64,000 bases of DNA, taken from the NCBI GenBank assembly GCA_021820845.1, contig JAKADC010000008.1, positions 62,001-126,000 of the forward strand, read 5' to 3'. Shown here piece by piece: positions 1 to 9,780 of this stretch. The notes beneath the pieces were generated by a model. That model had not been told where the DNA came from and did not search any database. It was given only the letters and a program-made list of their open reading frames with translations. The position numbers and the translations under genes were made by a program. This stretch comes from Pseudomonadota bacterium. Lineage in GTDB: Bacteria > Pseudomonadota > Gammaproteobacteria > Burkholderiales > Thiobacillaceae. The number at the start of each line of letters is the position of its first letter. The stretch's first letter is position 1.

Positions 1-207
1 TTGCCGTCCGGACTCGCGGGCGGCGGCGGCACCGATTTCCGGCCGGTGTTCGACTGGGTCGAGCACGAAAACCGCAGCCCGAACATGCTGGTGTATTTCA
101 CCGACGCCGAAGGCGACTTCCCCAAGACGCCGCCGGGCTACCCGGTGATCTGGCTCGTCAAGGGCAAGGGCGGCGTGCCCTGGGGCGAGCGGGTGCAACT
201 GAATTGA
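1..207 (+). CDS. C-terminal end of a VWA-like (DUF2201-type) metallopeptidase-associated protein, 5' partial
   Basis: The frame is open from the first base, so the gene begins upstream of the window; 68 codons and the stop are visible. The pattern GGTDF followed about 20 residues later by YFTDAEG and then an IWLV strand resembles the end of the VWA-like domain in DUF2201 proteins, where GGT(D/S)F and TDG/TDxxG motifs lie near the metal-binding face. Proteins of this family are often paired with a MoxR-type AAA ATPase, but that region lies outside the window. The stop codon overlaps the TTG proposed as the start of hslO, so the two may be translationally coupled. Family assignment is by motif recall and only moderately sure. 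Confidence 0.6.
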   Translation: MPSGLAGGGGTDFRPVFDWVEHENRSPNMLVYFTDAEGDFPKTPPGYPVIWLVKGKGGVPWGERVQLN

Positions 208-1079
208 GCGTGCCGGCCGGACGCGTACGCAGCTTCCTCTTCGAGCAACTCGACATTCGCGGCGCCTGGGTGCAACTCGGCGAGGCGTGGCGCGAGATGA
301 CGGCCGGCCGCGATTATCCGGTGCCGGTCCTGCAGCTGCTAGGCCAGCTCGCCGGCGTGACCGCGCTGATCACCGCCAATCTCAAGCAGCCGGGACGGCT
401 GACCTTTCAGTTGCGGGGCGACGGCGAGGTGTCACTGCTGGTGATGGACTGCGACGAGCAGTTGCGCCTGCGCGGCATGGCGCGCAGGCTCGAACGCACC
501 GACGCAAGCGGAAGCGCGGGCATTCCCCCGGCATCGTCCGGCAGCTTGCGGACCCTGCTGGGCGACGGATCGCTGACGCTCACGCTCGACGTCGCCGGGA
601 TGCGCCAGCCCTACCAGAGCCACGTTCCCCTGGAGGGCGGCTCGCTCGCCGCCGTGTTCGAGCATTACCTCGCGCAGTCCGAGCAGGCGCCGACCCGCCT
701 GTGGCTGGCGGCCAACGGCGAGACCGCGGCGGGACTCTTCCTGCAGGCGCTGCCCGGCGCGGCCGCGCGCGACGCCGACGGCTGGAACCGGGTGCAGATC
801 CTCGCCGACACCGTGCAGTCCGACGAACTGCTCGGCCTCGGCGCGATCAAGCTGATCGAGCGGCTGTTCCCGGAGGAAGACGTGCGCGTCTACGATCCGC
901 GCCCGGTCAGCTATCACTGCCCCTACGATCCGGCCAAGATCTATTCGATGCTGCGCGGCGTGGGACGCGCCGAATGCGAAGCCGTCATCGCCGAGCAGGG
1001 CGAGATACGGGTACACGACGACATCTGCAACCACGAGTACGTACTGGATGCGGACGCGGTGGCGGCCCTCTTCAAATAG
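204..1079 (+). CDS. hslO: Hsp33-family redox chaperone with altered zinc centre
   Basis: Full-length Hsp33-like protein of 291 residues. The N-terminus RSFLFEQLDIRG and the C-terminal zinc-domain layout match Hsp33, a cytoplasmic holdase activated when four zinc-bound cysteines (CxC and CxxC) are oxidised. Here only the outer cysteine of each pair is present: Cys239 (HCPYD, second Cys replaced by Tyr241) and Cys275 (HDDIC, first Cys replaced by Asp272). An extra Cys258 lies between them. The classical four-cysteine switch therefore cannot form; Asp or His might substitute as ligands, or the protein may be a constitutive or redox-insensitive chaperone. The start is taken as TTG overlapping the preceding stop; GTG at 210 is an in-frame alternative. 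A strong hairpin follows the stop. Confidence 0.9.
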   Translation: MSVPAGRVRSFLFEQLDIRGAWVQLGEAWREMTAGRDYPVPVLQLLGQLAGVTALITANLKQPGRLTFQLRGDGEVSLLVMDCDEQLRLRGMARRLERTDASGSAGIPPASSGSLRTLLGDGSLTLTLDVAGMRQPYQSHVPLEGGSLAAVFEHYLAQSEQAPTRLWLAANGETAAGLFLQALPGAAARDADGWNRVQILADTVQSDELLGLGAIKLIERLFPEEDVRVYDPRPVSYHCPYDPAKIYSMLRGVGRAECEAVIAEQGEIRVHDDICNHEYVLDADAVAALFK

Positions 1080-1128
1080 CAAACAAGACGACGGGCGAGG
1101 CCGCGCGGGCGGATGCGAAGATCGGTGA

Positions 1129-1164
1129 AACGCGGACGATTCACGCGCGTGAATCGTCCGCGTT
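1129..1164 (+). terminator. 36-bp perfect palindrome after hslO
   Basis: Bases 1129-1164 are identical to their own reverse complement, with AACGCGGACGATTCACG leading into the centre. As RNA this folds into a hairpin of up to 16-17 bp with almost no loop, about 50 bases after the hslO stop. It is followed by TTCGTTACG, not a clean U-run, so it may be a factor-assisted terminator or a binding site for a dimeric protein. The rest of the 1080-1383 gap holds only the promoter described next. Confidence 0.55.
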
Positions 1165-1268
1165 CGTTACGAGTGGGAGGCACCGTCGAGGCTCGGAAAA
1201 CGGCCGGCCACGGGCGTGTGTGGTAATAACGCAACGCAAATTTGGCGTAGTAGAAGAAAATCAGGGGA

Positions 1269-1299
1269 TTGTGGTTTTCTTTTGCCGATTTGTTAAAAT
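1269..1299 (+). promoter_or_regulatory. Probable sigma-70 promoter of the small lipoprotein gene
   Basis: An extended -10 element TGtTAAAAT occupies 1291-1299, with a partial -35 (TTGTGG) at 1269-1274 and a 19-base spacer. Transcription would begin near 1306, giving a leader of about 78 bases before the ATG at 1384, which has AAAAGGGAAAA as a plausible ribosome-binding site. The region is AT-richer than its surroundings. Predicted from sequence only. Confidence 0.45.
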
Positions 1300-1383
1300 T
1301 CCGCGCGTCGGCTGGATCTCAAGTCCCGGACCGATCTCTGGTGTGGGTTTTTATATTCGTAAGAAAAGAAAAGGGAAAATCAA

Positions 1384-1638
1384 ATGAAATATTCCGTCCT
1401 CCTGGCCGCTCTGCTGGCTGTTTCCATGACCGCTTGCGGCAAAAAAGAAGAAGCCGCTGCGCCCGCCGAAGCGCCCGCTGCTGCTGCGCCCGCTCCGGAA
1501 GCTGCTGCTCCGGCTCCGGAAGCTGCTCCCGCAGCGCCTGCTGAGGCTGCTCCTGCTGCTCCCGCCGACGCTGCTCCCGCCGCGCCTGCTGACGCCGCTC
1601 CCGCTGCCCCGGCTGACGCTGCTCCTGCTACCAAGTAA
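1384..1638 (+). CDS. Small Ala/Pro-rich repeat lipoprotein
   Basis: 84-residue protein with a short signal peptide (hydrophobic residues 5-15) ending in SMTAC, a reasonable lipobox with Cys18 as the lipidated residue. The mature part begins GKKEE and then consists almost wholly of Ala, Pro and acidic residues, including four tandem eight-residue units AAPAAPA(E/D) at residues 47-78. It would be an extended, non-globular tail tethered to the membrane, perhaps a spacer or peptidoglycan-associated brush. I do not recognise a named family. It has its own promoter and a strong terminator, so it is a single-gene unit, and the composition suggests high expression is tolerated. Confidence 0.8.
   Translation: MKYSVLLAALLAVSMTACGKKEEAAAPAEAPAAAAPAPEAAAPAPEAAPAAPAEAAPAAPADAAPAAPADAAPAAPADAAPATK
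1522..1617 (+). repeat. Four 24-bp tandem repeats within the lipoprotein gene
   Basis: Four in-frame 24-base units encode AAPAAPAE, AAPAAPAD, AAPAAPAD and AAPAAPAD. The units differ at synonymous third positions (GCT/GCC, CCC/CCG/CCT), so they are not freshly duplicated, but they keep the length phase and could still vary in copy number between strains. Confidence 0.75.
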
Positions 1639-1655
1639 TTTCAGGTTCAGGAACG

Positions 1656-1685
1656 AAAAAACCGGCCTTCGGGCCGGTTTTTTTT
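1656..1685. terminator. Bidirectional rho-independent terminator
   Basis: AAAAAACCGGCC, a TTCG tetraloop, then GGCCGG and eight T residues. The A-run on one side and T-run on the other let the same hairpin stop transcripts from both sides: the lipoprotein gene ending at 1638 and the convergent aminotransferase gene ending at 1684. Confidence 0.9.
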
Positions 1686-2847
1686 ATGCCTGCAAGAAGT
1701 GGTCGATGCGGTTGAGCGCTTCGGCCAGGCGCGGCAGCGGCTGGGTGTAGGCGAAGCGGACGTGGCGTTTCGCATCATGCTGCGCGAAGTCGATCCCTGG
1801 CGTGACCGCCACGCCAGCCTGTTCGAGCAACTGCCGGGCGAAGGCCTCGCTGTCCGCGGTGAAGCGGCTGCAATCGGCATACAGATAGAACGCACCCTGC
1901 GGGACGACCGGGATCGCGAAGCCGCGATCGCGCAAGGCGGGGAGTAGAAAGTCGCGGCGGGCGCGGAGTTCGGCCTTGCGCGCATCGAGTTGTGCGAGGT
2001 TCGCGGGCGAGAACGCGGCGAGTGCGGCGTGTTGCGCGGGGGTGGACGGCGCCAGAAAGAGATTCTGCGCCAGCCTTTCGAGCGCGGGGATCGCCCATGC
2101 CGGCGCCACGAGCCAGCCGAGCCGCCATCCGGTCATCAGAAAATACTTGGAGAAACTGTTGACGACGAACACGTCGTCCCAGCGGGCGGCGCTGTGCTCG
2201 TCGCCGTCGTAGGTCAACGCCAGATAGATCTCGTCGACGATCAGCGCCACGCCTCGTGCGCGGCACCACTCGCGTATGCGCCCAAGTTCGTGGGGCGGAA
2301 TGACCGTGCCGGTCGGGTTCGACGGGCTGGCGATCAGGACCGCGCGGGTGGACGGCGTCGCATGACGCTCGACCGCTTCGAGCGTGAGCTGGAAGCCGCT
2401 GCCGGCATCGACCGGCACGCTGACGGGCCGTGCATCGCAGAAGCCGGCGAAATGCCGGTTGCAGGGATAGCCCGGGTCCGCCATCAGCACCTCGTCGCCC
2501 GGACCGGTCAGCAGGCCCAGCGCCAGCAGGAGGGCGCCGGACGCGCCGGGCGTCACGACGACGCGGTCCGGATCGACCGCGGCCTGCCAGCGCGTGGCAT
2601 GAAACCCGGCGATTGCCTCGCGCAGTGCTGGCAGGCCGCGGGCGTCGGTGTAATGCGTGCGGCCGCCGCGCAGCGCGGCGACGCCCGCTTCGACGACGGG
2701 CGCCGGCGTGGCGAAATCCGGTTCGCCGATTTCAAGATGGACGATGTCGCGGCCGGCGGCTTCGAGCGCCTGCGCCCGCGCGAGGATCGCCATGACGTGG
2801 AAGGGCGCGATGTCGCCCACGCGCCCGGCCGTCCGGTGCTCAGCCAT
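1684..2847 (-). CDS. Class I/II PLP-dependent aminotransferase
   Basis: 387-residue cytosolic fold-type I aminotransferase. Visible features are GEPD at 41-44, the SPSNPTG substrate/cofactor motif with Asn177, DEIY with Asp205, and the PLP lysine in NSFSK at Lys234 followed by the GWRLGW stretch. These place it among AspC/PatA-like subfamily-I aminotransferases, acting on an amino acid and a 2-oxo acid; the exact substrate cannot be read from sequence. Its start overlaps the end of mtfA by 8 bases, so the order of transcription is rmuC, mtfA, aminotransferase, probably as one leftward unit ending at the shared terminator. Confidence 0.92.
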   Translation of the reverse strand: MAEHRTAGRVGDIAPFHVMAILARAQALEAAGRDIVHLEIGEPDFATPAPVVEAGVAALRGGRTHYTDARGLPALREAIAGFHATRWQAAVDPDRVVVTPGASGALLLALGLLTGPGDEVLMADPGYPCNRHFAGFCDARPVSVPVDAGSGFQLTLEAVERHATPSTRAVLIASPSNPTGTVIPPHELGRIREWCRARGVALIVDEIYLALTYDGDEHSAARWDDVFVVNSFSKYFLMTGWRLGWLVAPAWAIPALERLAQNLFLAPSTPAQHAALAAFSPANLAQLDARKAELRARRDFLLPALRDRGFAIPVVPQGAFYLYADCSRFTADSEAFARQLLEQAGVAVTPGIDFAQHDAKRHVRFAYTQPLPRLAEALNRIDHFLQA

Positions 2848-3634
2848 GTCCGTGGGGCGCCCCGAGGGTGCCGGTCATGGCGGCCAGCGGGTCCTGGCGA
2901 TAGAACTGCCGCAGCTGGCCATAGACGGCGGGATATTCCGCATCGAGGAGATCGGGTGTTTCGAAAAACGTTTCGGTCACCACCGCGAAGAATTCGCCAG
3001 GGCTCGCGGTGGCATAGGGGTCGATGGTCGTGTCTTCGCCGCCGTCGACGCGCCTGCAGAGATCCTCGTACGCCGTCCCGAAATCGTGCGCCCACGCCGA
3101 CGCGTCCATGCCGCGATGCAGCGGCGGGTAGCCGTTGGCGTCGCCATTGAGCATGTCGAGCTTGTGCGCGAATTCGTGCAGCACGACGTTGAAGCCGTCG
3201 GCCTGGCCGCTCGCTTCGATGTCGGCGATCGAGAGCACGAGCGGCCCGCCCAGCCAGGATTCTCCGACGAGGATGTCGCGCGAGTGATGCACCACCCCGG
3301 CCTCGTCCGTTTCCTCGCGCGCGCGCAGAAACTCGTCGGGGTAGAGAACGATCTCGTTCCAGCCGCGGTAGCTCGCCTCGCCGAGGTTGAGCGTCAACAG
3401 GCAGGCCTGCAAGGCGACCGCGAGCCGGACTACGTCGTCGACCTCGGCGCCGCCGGCGGCGGAAAAAGTCTTGTCGTGGATGAACAGGCTGGCCGCTTCC
3501 CGCAGGCGCGTCCGCTCCGACGCATCGAGGCGGTGCAGGATCGGCAACCGGGCGACGCCGGCCTCGAAGGCCGGAGACGGAATCGCATTGCGTTCGAGTA
3601 TGCGGGCGCGCCGCCAGCGGCCGAGCCAGCTCAT
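2840..3634 (-). CDS. mtfA: MtfA-type zinc metallopeptidase (M90)
   Basis: 264 residues, the usual size for the family. The HEFAHKLD motif (His153, Glu154, His157) is the zinc-binding and catalytic HExxH of M90 peptidases, preceded by the conserved WxGPLVLS-like segment (SWLGGPLVLS). In enterobacteria MtfA binds the glucose-PTS repressor Mlc and has aminopeptidase activity; whether an Mlc partner exists here is unknown. Located 10 bases after the rmuC stop on the same strand and overlapping the next gene, so likely co-transcribed. Confidence 0.92.
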   Translation of the reverse strand: MSWLGRWRRARILERNAIPSPAFEAGVARLPILHRLDASERTRLREAASLFIHDKTFSAAGGAEVDDVVRLAVALQACLLTLNLGEASYRGWNEIVLYPDEFLRAREETDEAGVVHHSRDILVGESWLGGPLVLSIADIEASGQADGFNVVLHEFAHKLDMLNGDANGYPPLHRGMDASAWAHDFGTAYEDLCRRVDGGEDTTIDPYATASPGEFFAVVTETFFETPDLLDAEYPAVYGQLRQFYRQDPLAAMTGTLGAPHGHG

Positions 3635-3644
3635 CCGCCCGGCC

Positions 3645-4934
3645 TCACTCGTCGTCGAGCAGGCGCGCGCCCGCCGCGTCCGGATGATCGAGCTCGACGC
3701 GCTCGATCTGCTGGAAGCGGCGGCTGATCTTGTCGCTGGAAATGCGAACCTCGCTGACGTCCTTGCTGGCCTGTTCGATGTGGGTCGCGAGCTTCTTCAT
3801 GCGCTCGTCGAAGCGGGCGAAATCCTTCGCCAGCTTGCCCAGTTCGTCCTTGATGACGTGCGCCATGCGGCGCGTCTCGGAATCGCGGATCACCGCCCGG
3901 GCCGTGTTGAGCACCGCCATCAGCGTGGTCGGGGACGTGAGCCACACGCGTTTTTTCTGCGCGTGCTCGACCAGGTCGGGATGGTAGGCGTGGATCTCGG
4001 CGAATACCGCCTCGGCGGGCAGGAACATCACCGCGCCGTCGGACGTCTCGCCCTCGACGATGTATTTGGCCGCGATGTCATCGACGTGCTTCTTGACGTC
4101 CATCTTGAACTGCCGCCGCGACGCCTCGCGCTCGGCCGCAGGAAGGCCGTCGTCGAACATGCGGCTGTAGTTTTCGAGCGGAAACTTGGAATCGACGCAC
4201 ACCGTGCCGGTCGGTTCGGGCAGGATCAGGACGCAGTCGGCGCGCGCACCGCCCTTCAGGGTGTGCTGGAAGGCATAGGCGTCGGGCGGCAGGCTGTTTC
4301 GCACCAGTGCCTCGAGCTGCACCTCGCCGAAGGCGCCGCGCGAACGCTTGTCGCCCAGAATTTCCTGCAGCGACACGACGTTCGACGCAAGTCCTTCGAT
4401 CTTCTTCTGCGCCTCGTCGATCACGGCGAGCCGCGCCATCACCGAGGTGAAGGTTTCGTTGGTCTTCTTGAAGCCCTCGTCGAGCCGCTCGGCGACCTTG
4501 CCCGAGATTTCGCTCAGCCGTCCGTCGACGGTCTGCGACAGCTGCTGCACCCGTTCGCTGAACTGCGTGGTCATGCCCTTGAGCGTGTCCTGCAGCAGGC
4601 TCTGCTCGGCGCGCCCCTGCTCGATCAGCTTTTCGAGCATCGCGGTCTGAAACTGGCCGAGATGCTCGCTGACGCCGGCGCGCGTGTCGGCGAGGCGTTC
4701 GGTCTGCGCGATCTGCAGGGCGGCCAGCTGGGCTTGCATGCGGTCGGACTGCCGCGAGAGCCCCGTGTGCAGGTCGGTCAGCACGGCACGATGGCGGGTT
4801 TCCATATCCTGCGCCAGCAGTACTGGCAGCCCGGCCTGTTCGCGCCGCAGCGCGCCGAGGCGCACGAGCAGGAGAGCCGCGACGAGGATGAGGGCCGCAA
4901 GGCCGATCAGGAGGCCGATTTCGAAAGGATGCAT
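3645..4934 (-). CDS. rmuC: RmuC-family DNA recombination protein
   Basis: About 429 residues. The ATG at 4934 is preferred because it gives MHPFEIGLLIG followed by a single N-terminal membrane helix; the upstream in-frame codons run into the typA terminator. After the helix comes a long coiled-coil segment (about residues 30-180) and then the conserved RmuC nuclease-like core with RGAFGEVQLE, the VCVDSKFPLENY stretch and FLPAEAVFAEIH. RmuC limits recombination between short inverted repeats in E. coli and is predicted to be a membrane-anchored restriction-endonuclease-fold protein. First gene of the leftward rmuC-mtfA-aminotransferase group. Confidence 0.93.
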   Translation of the reverse strand: MHPFEIGLLIGLAALILVAALLLVRLGALRREQAGLPVLLAQDMETRHRAVLTDLHTGLSRQSDRMQAQLAALQIAQTERLADTRAGVSEHLGQFQTAMLEKLIEQGRAEQSLLQDTLKGMTTQFSERVQQLSQTVDGRLSEISGKVAERLDEGFKKTNETFTSVMARLAVIDEAQKKIEGLASNVVSLQEILGDKRSRGAFGEVQLEALVRNSLPPDAYAFQHTLKGGARADCVLILPEPTGTVCVDSKFPLENYSRMFDDGLPAAEREASRRQFKMDVKKHVDDIAAKYIVEGETSDGAVMFLPAEAVFAEIHAYHPDLVEHAQKKRVWLTSPTTLMAVLNTARAVIRDSETRRMAHVIKDELGKLAKDFARFDERMKKLATHIEQASKDVSEVRISSDKISRRFQQIERVELDHPDAAGARLLDDE

Positions 4935-4961
4935 GGCATCGATTTTACCTGCCGGGGCAAG

Positions 4962-4988
4962 AAAAAGCCCGGCGCTCGGCCGGGCTTT
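4962..4988 (-). terminator. Rho-independent terminator of typA
   Basis: The arms AAAGCCCGGC and GCCGGGCTTT enclose a five-base loop. Read leftward the stem is followed by a T-run (AAAAA on the top strand at 4962-4966). It lies 24 bases past the typA stop and just upstream of the chosen rmuC start. Confidence 0.8.
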
Positions 4989-5011
4989 CAACGATGCAGC
5001 AAGGGTGACGC

Positions 5012-6844
<1,833 letters not shown>

Positions 6845-6873
6845 GATGGGGTAGGGATTGCGGGAAACCGCGC

Positions 6874-6882
6874 ATTCTAGCA
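6874..6882 (-). promoter_or_regulatory. Extended -10 promoter of typA
   Basis: Read on the minus strand the sequence is TGcTAGAAT followed by a GC-rich stretch, with transcription expected to start near 6867, about 23 bases ahead of the typA ATG. No good -35 is visible at normal spacing, which fits an extended -10 promoter. Confidence 0.5.
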
Positions 6883-6897
6883 CGGTATTCTGACTAT

Positions 6898-8160
6898 TTA
6901 TTGGGCAAGGCGGTGCGCGGCCAGCCGCGCGTCGATGCGGGCGATCATCCGCCGGTAGCGCGCGCTGCCGACCGGGCCGAAGCGGCGGTCGAACTCGGTC
7001 TGCGGCATGAATTCCGGCTGGTCGTGAAAGTCGGGCAGCAGATCCGCGTCGCTGCGGGCGGTGGCGAGCAACTGGCGGACGCGCGCGGCGTCGGGGCCGG
7101 TCGCGCGCGTCCCGAGCCTGACGCCGGCGCGGTCGTTGGCGAGATCGGTGAAGCTGAAGCCCGAGCCGCGCGTGGCGTCGTCTTCCTCCTTGATCAGGCC
7201 GATGGCGTTGGCGAGGCGGCTGCCGCCGTTGGCCGACAGCGCGGCGGAAATCACGAAATGCTCGGCGAAGTCGCGCCGCCCGTGAACCGACAGCAGCACG
7301 CGCGGCGCCCGGCGAATCGAGTGGCTGTCGCCCTCCAGCAGCTTGGGGAGGCTGATCCCGACCACGTACGCGGCCAGCGCGGTGAGCGCCGCCCGGTTTT
7401 CCTCGCCCGCATCGTTGCCGGTTTGCAGGGCGTAGGTGAAGAGCGGGCCGATGACGCTCACCAGCGGCACCGTGCTGCCGCGCGGGTGGGGTTTGAGCAG
7501 GGTGTTGAGTTGGGCCGCGTAGGCAAGCATGCGTGCCCGGTCTTCGGGCGCGATCAGGAGTTCCGCGCTTTTGCGTTCGATGCGTGTCAGCAGTTCGGGG
7601 CGCCACCGGTAGTCCAGCGTCGCCTGGTTTTCGTCGAAGCGCACGTCGGTGAAGGCGTCGGCCAGCGCCGCGTAGGTCTTGTCGCGTCGGAGCCAGCGGT
7701 GCGCGAGCCGCGCGGTCCAGTCGGCCAGCGCCCCGGGCAGGGGCAGGCTGCCGAGCTGCAGGCTCTGGATGCGGACGCCGCCGGGGACTTCGGCGACTTC
7801 GGCGGTGATGTTGAGGTAATGGCCGAACGGATTGGGCGGGACCTTCAGCGTGGCGGCGAGCGTGGCGAGCCCCGGCGTGAGTTCGGCGGAGATGCCGCTG
7901 ACGCGCCGCAGTTCGACGGCGTAGTTGAGCAGCCGGTCGAGTTCGGCCTCGTCGAGCCGGATGCTCTGCACGACGTCGGGCGTCTGTCCGCGCGGGTCGT
8001 GCTTTTCGAACAGCGATTTGATCCAGGCGAGGTCGGCGCGGCGGAATTGCGCCGGCGGCTCGATCGCCGGCGCGTCGTCCAGCGCGAGCCAGGGCAGCAC
8101 GACGAGTGCGGCCAGCACCGCGAACAGCGTGCTCCAGCCGACCAGCCGCCTGACGCTCAT
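6898..8160 (-). CDS. Membrane-anchored conserved hypothetical protein beside truncated haemoglobin
   Basis: 420 residues. It starts MSVRRLVGW with one hydrophobic helix (about residues 5-27), then a long soluble, probably periplasmic portion. I recognise no catalytic motif. The first half contains repeated amphipathic strands (for example IQSLQLGSLPLPG) that resemble lipid- or membrane-associated beta segments; the second half includes RDFAEHFVISAALSANGG and GSGFSFTDLANDRAG, spaced as in uncharacterised proteobacterial proteins. The ATG overlaps the stop of the preceding haemoglobin gene (ATGA), so the two are translationally coupled. Function unknown. Confidence 0.8.
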   Translation of the reverse strand: MSVRRLVGWSTLFAVLAALVVLPWLALDDAPAIEPPAQFRRADLAWIKSLFEKHDPRGQTPDVVQSIRLDEAELDRLLNYAVELRRVSGISAELTPGLATLAATLKVPPNPFGHYLNITAEVAEVPGGVRIQSLQLGSLPLPGALADWTARLAHRWLRRDKTYAALADAFTDVRFDENQATLDYRWRPELLTRIERKSAELLIAPEDRARMLAYAAQLNTLLKPHPRGSTVPLVSVIGPLFTYALQTGNDAGEENRAALTALAAYVVGISLPKLLEGDSHSIRRAPRVLLSVHGRRDFAEHFVISAALSANGGSRLANAIGLIKEEDDATRGSGFSFTDLANDRAGVRLGTRATGPDAARVRQLLATARSDADLLPDFHDQPEFMPQTEFDRRFGPVGSARYRRMIARIDARLAAHRLAQ

Positions 8161-8537
8161 TCCGGCTGGTTGCGCATGAAATCGGCGGTCTTGAAGAAGG
8201 CCGCGACGAGTTCCTGCTGCATCGCGGCGTCCACCCCGACGTCCTGCATCGCGCGCTTCATGCAGTCCATCCACTGGTCGCGTTCCGCCTCGCCGATGGC
8301 GAAGGGCATGTGGCGGCGGCGCAGGAAAGGATGGCCGAAGCGGTCGGTGTATTCCGGGGGGCCGCCGGTCCAGCCGGAGAGGAACCAGTAGAGCTTGTTG
8401 CGCGATTCGGTCAGGTCGGCCGGATGCAGCTTGCGGATGCCGTAGTAGTCGGGATCCTCGTCCATCAGGTCGTAGAAGCGGTCGACCAGCCGGCGCAGGG
8501 TCTCGCTGCCGCCGAGGCGTTCGTAATGGGTTTGCAT
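8157..8537 (-). CDS. Group II truncated haemoglobin
   Basis: 126 residues with the layout of group II (trHbO-like) globins: YERLGG at the start of helix A, FYDLM with the B10 tyrosine, the LHP segment, then RRHMPF with the probable proximal histidine, and DQWM with the Trp typical of group II at G8. These small haemoproteins bind O2 or NO and are linked to oxygen/NO chemistry or peroxide handling. It lies 3 bases after purT and overlaps the membrane-anchored unknown by four bases, suggesting a shared message and possibly a functional partnership with that protein. Confidence 0.93.
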   Translation of the reverse strand: MQTHYERLGGSETLRRLVDRFYDLMDEDPDYYGIRKLHPADLTESRNKLYWFLSGWTGGPPEYTDRFGHPFLRRRHMPFAIGEAERDQWMDCMKRAMQDVGVDAAMQQELVAAFFKTADFMRNQPE

Positions 8538-8540
8538 CGC

Positions 8541-9737
8541 TCAGACTTTCACGGGTTTGACGGTGGCGGCCGCGGTCCTGGCACGGTCGCGCGCGGCGTC
8601 GGCGGTTTCGGCGACGGCGAGTGCCACGCCCATCCGGCGCCTGACGAAGGCCGCCGGCTTGCCGAACAGGCGGATGTCGACGCCGGGCGCGCGCATCGCT
8701 TCGGCGACGCCGTCGAAGGCGATCCCCGTCGCGTCCATGGCGCCGTAGATCACTGCCGAGGCGCCGGGCTCGCGCAGGCTCACGTCGACCGGCAGGCCGA
8801 GGATCGCGCGGGCGTGCAGTTCGAACTCGTTCTGCCGCTGCGTCGCCATCGTCACCATGCCGGTGTCGTGCGGACGCGGGCTCACCTCGGAGAACCACAC
8901 CGCGTCACCCTTGACGAACAGTTCCACGCCGAAGATGCCGCGTCCGCCAAGCTTGCCGGTGACCGCGGCGGCGATCGCCTGCGCGCGTTCGAGCGCCGCG
9001 GCCGACATCGCCTGCGGCTGCCACGATTCGACGTAGTCGCCCTTGACCTGCAGGTGGCCGATCGGGGCGCAGAAGCGCGTTTCGATCTCGCCGGATTGCC
9101 CGAGCGCGCGAACCGTCAGCAGCGTGATTTCGTAGTCGAAGTCGATCACGCCCTCGACGATGACGCGTCCCTTGCGCACGCGTCCGCCCGCAGCGGCATA
9201 GTCCCACGCGGCGCCAAGCTGGCTGGCGTCGTCGACGCGCGACTGACCCTTGCCGGACGACGACATCACCGGCTTGACGATCACCGGGTAGCCCAGTTTT
9301 TCGGCGGCGGCGCCCATCTCGGCGAGGCTGTCGGCGAACACGTAGGGCGAGGTCGGCAGCCTCAGCGTCTCGGCGGCGAGCCGGCGGATGCCCTCGCGGT
9401 TCATCGTGAGGTGGGCGGCGCGCGCGGTGGGGATGACCTCGGCCAGGCCGGCGGCTTCGATCTCGAGCAGGGTTTCGGTGGCGATGGCTTCGATCTCCGG
9501 CACCACCAGATCGGGTTCTTCCGTTTCGACCAGCGCGCGCAAGGCCGCGCCGTCGCTCATGTCGATGACGTGGGCGCGATGCGCGACCTGGTGGCCGGGG
9601 GCGTCGGCGTAGCGATCGACCGCGACGACCTCGACGCCCAGCCGCTGCAGGGCGATGATGACTTCCTTGCCGAGTTCGCCCGCCCCCAGCAGCATGACGC
9701 GGGTAGCGGAAGGAGAGAGCGGGGTGCCGAGGCGCAT
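8541..9737 (-). CDS. purT: Formate-dependent phosphoribosylglycinamide formyltransferase
   Basis: 398 residues using the ATG at 9737, which aligns the beginning ([18 protein letters not shown]) with known PurT proteins; an upstream in-frame ATG at 9758 is less likely. It is an ATP-grasp enzyme with the N-terminal GAGELGKE dinucleotide-like fold, the [16 protein letters not shown]-binding loop and the [10 protein letters not shown] motif of the active site. It formylates GAR using formate and ATP in purine synthesis, an alternative to PurN. A TAAAAT -10 lies about 30 bases upstream; the haemoglobin gene follows almost directly. Confidence 0.96.
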   Translation of the reverse strand: MRLGTPLSPSATRVMLLGAGELGKEVIIALQRLGVEVVAVDRYADAPGHQVAHRAHVIDMSDGAALRALVETEEPDLVVPEIEAIATETLLEIEAAGLAEVIPTARAAHLTMNREGIRRLAAETLRLPTSPYVFADSLAEMGAAAEKLGYPVIVKPVMSSSGKGQSRVDDASQLGAAWDYAAAGGRVRKGRVIVEGVIDFDYEITLLTVRALGQSGEIETRFCAPIGHLQVKGDYVESWQPQAMSAAALERAQAIAAAVTGKLGGRGIFGVELFVKGDAVWFSEVSPRPHDTGMVTMATQRQNEFELHARAILGLPVDVSLREPGASAVIYGAMDATGIAFDGVAEAMRAPGVDIRLFGKPAAFVRRRMGVALAVAETADAARDRARTAAATVKPVKV

Positions 9738-9765
9738 ACCGGGATCCAGCAGAACCAAAAGCGCG

Positions 9766-9771
9766 ATTTTA
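9766..9771 (-). promoter_or_regulatory. -10 element upstream of purT
   Basis: On the minus strand GGTAAAATCGCGC gives a TAAAAT -10 box with a GC-rich discriminator, placing the start near 9759 and a leader of about 22 bases before the chosen ATG. This also argues against the ATG at 9758, which would coincide with the transcript end. Confidence 0.4.
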
Positions 9772-9780
9772 CCGTGGCTT

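Noticed and set aside
1380-1634. 84-codon antisense frame (AGAASAGA repeats) opposite the lipoprotein gene
   Set aside because: Direct mirror of the Ala/Pro repeat; the sense strand has the signal peptide, lipobox, promoter and terminator.
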